DNA from: Octadecabacter dasysiphoniae
Lineage (GTDB): Bacteria; Pseudomonadota; Alphaproteobacteria; Rhodobacterales; Rhodobacteraceae
Assembly: GCF_021532615.1 (NCBI RefSeq)
Contig: NZ_JAKGAQ010000001.1
Location: forward strand, 1,116,001 to 1,180,000
Length of the DNA: 64,000 nt
Direction: 5' to 3'
Position 1 is the first letter of the stretch; every line of letters begins with the position of its first letter. The notes beneath the pieces were generated by a model that saw nothing but the letters and a program-made list of their open reading frames with translations, had not been told where the DNA came from and did no database searches. Below are positions 62,890 to 64,000 of this stretch, piece by piece. Both the position numbers and the translations under genes were made by a program.

Positions 62890-64000
62890 TTAAACCAGCG
62901 GTGAGATGCGCAATTCCGACAGGCGGTTTTCATCCTTTGCAAGGACTTCAAAGCGAAAGCCGTGAAAGCTAAACACCTGACCCGCAACGGGAATCATCTG
63001 GGCTTCGTGGATCACAAGGCCCGCGACGGTGTTTGCTTCGTCGTCGGGAAGGTTCCAGTCGGTGGCGCGGTTCACGTCGCGGATGGTCATGGCGCCGTCC
63101 ACCGTATAACTGCCGTCCTCGGCCTGGGTGACGTCGTTTTCCTCATCCGTGTCAAATTCGTCCGTGATTTCACCGACGATTTCCTCAAGGATATCCTCAA
63201 GCGTGATGAGGCCTTGCAACGTGCCGTATTCATCAACCACCAGCGCAAAATGGCGACGGCGCGACAGGAACTGGCGCATCTGGTCGTCCAGCGTCGTGGT
63301 TTCGGGGACAAAATAGGGTTTCATCGCGACGGTCAGAATGTCGAATTCATCCATCTCGTGCGGTTCGATCCGCCCGTCAGCCAGCATTTTATGCATCGCG
63401 CGCAGCAGGTCTTTGGCGTGCAGAACACCGACGATGTTTTCGGGTTCATCACGATACAGCGGCAAACGTGTGTGATTGCTATCAAGGCACAGCTTTAGGA
63501 TATCGCCCACGGGCAGGGCGGCATCGATCATTTCAATTTCTGTGCGGTGCAGCATGATTTCTTCGACAGTGCGTTCAGCCAGATCAAGCGCGCCAAGGAT
63601 ACGGTCGCGGTCCTCTTTTTCGACGACACCTTCGGAATGGCCCAATTGCAGCGCGCCTGCGATTTCTTCGCGGACCGCCAAAATGTTACTGTCAGGGTCG
63701 GTTTGAACGCCAAACACCCGCAGCACACCGCGCACGAGCACCCGGACGGAGGCCACAACCGGTGCGAACAGGGTCACGATCAGCGAAATCGGGCGCGCGG
63801 CGATGCTGGCGGCGCGTTCTGGGTTGGTGATGGCGTAGGTTTTGGGCAGCACTTCGGCAAAGATCAGCACCAGAATTGTCATGATGCCCGTCGCGGCCAC
63901 CACACCGCTTTCACCAAACGCACGGGTGAACATGGCCGTCGCCAAAGCAGTGGCGAGGATATTGACGAGGTTATTGCCCAGCAGAACCGACCCGATCAGC
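62890..64000 (-). CDS. HlyC/CorC-family CBS-domain membrane protein; 5' end beyond the window
   Basis: The frame is open to the window edge, so the start is not seen. The first visible part is the end of a DUF21 (CNNM) transmembrane domain (LIGSVLLGNNLVNILATA, then IFAEVLPKTYAITN), followed by two CBS domains (about HRTEIEMIDAAL...MHKMLADG and AMKPYFVPETTTL...DILEEIVGEITDE) and a CorC_HlyC C-terminal domain (DGAMTIRDVNRATDWNLPDDEANTVAGL). These proteins are linked to magnesium or cobalt efflux. A TTG at 63945 is internal. Gene runs into the 3' side next to the small lipoprotein gene. Confidence 0.93.
   Translation of the reverse strand, partial: LIGSVLLGNNLVNILATALATAMFTRAFGESGVVAATGIMTILVLIFAEVLPKTYAITNPERAASIAARPISLIVTLFAPVVASVRVLVRGVLRVFGVQTDPDSNILAVREEIAGALQLGHSEGVVEKEDRDRILGALDLAERTVEEIMLHRTEIEMIDAALPVGDILKLCLDSNHTRLPLYRDEPENIVGVLHAKDLLRAMHKMLADGRIEPHEMDEFDILTVAMKPYFVPETTTLDDQMRQFLSRRRHFALVVDEYGTLQGLITLEDILEEIVGEITDEFDTDEENDVTQAEDGSYTVDGAMTIRDVNRATDWNLPDDEANTVAGLVIHEAQMIPVAGQVFSFHGFRFEVLAKDENRLSELRISPLV

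Overview
This window is chromosomal DNA from an alphaproteobacterium, most probably a marine Rhodobacteraceae (Roseobacter-group) strain. The evidence is an iscR-suf cluster whose IscR lacks the usual cluster cysteines, an Irr-type (ICE) box in front of it, the alphaproteobacterial SOS box GAAC-N7-GAAC before recA, PhoX, an IalB-family protein, a peroxidase/RTX-like/Hint protein, and a G+C-rich hairpin repeat of a kind I associate with this family. Gene order is mostly housekeeping, with one accessory segment at the left edge.

Layout. 1-4.6 kb: accessory, A+T-richer segment with the end of an AAA+ ATPase gene, an S8 (subtilisin-like) protease gene (an IetAS-like pair, known as a plasmid-stability toxin-antitoxin and anti-phage module) and an unrecognised zinc-ribbon protein. 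5.1-8.1 kb: phosphorus scavenging (glycerophosphodiesterase, PhoX) with a candidate Pho box. 8.2-10.6 kb: YqiJ/YqiK-type membrane-flotillin pair. 10.7-25.8 kb: metabolic and regulatory genes in short divergent units (an orphan mobile mystery protein A, isochorismatase-like hydrolase/EamA with a GlxA-type regulator, alpha/beta hydrolase and patatin, MarR/EF-hand/cytochrome b561 with a broken DUF1772 gene, sugar isomerase, SDR, luciferase-like oxidoreductase with LysR, CpdB, lytic transglycosylase, sulfotransferase). 25.9-36.8 kb: recA, alaS, typA, YitT, icd, and a small operon ending in a tandem HD-domain protein.

36.9-46.5 kb: iscR, a group I cysteine desulfurase, sufB, sufC, sufD and sufS, with four membrane-protein genes and a pyruvyl-transferase-family gene interleaved, followed by tRNA-Arg(CCG). 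The overlapping stops and starts suggest one long iron-regulated transcript that builds Fe-S clusters: desulfurases supply sulfur and SufBCD is the scaffold. 46.7-51.9 kb: a complete dipeptide/oligopeptide-type ABC importer with a fused double ATPase. 51.9-60.5 kb: the peroxidase-Hint protein, two peptidoglycan enzymes (DUF882/M15 and an L,D-transpeptidase, divergent), lpxD with an acyl carrier protein and a ketoacyl synthase, and an IalB-family protein. 60.5-64 kb: an intergenic region that appears to encode two small RNAs on the minus strand, one with two CCUCCC motifs and the other largely complementary to it, then a HerA-like ATPase, a 48-residue lipoprotein and a truncated CBS/CorC-family protein.

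The observations I consider most worth a second look are the paired small-RNA candidates (60642-60929), the IetAS-like pair with its unknown neighbour, the peroxidase-RTX-Hint architecture, and the ICE-like site inside the cysteine desulfurase gene. Starts were chosen from Shine-Dalgarno motifs, domain boundaries and gene overlaps. Family names come from recognised motifs, not from database searches.
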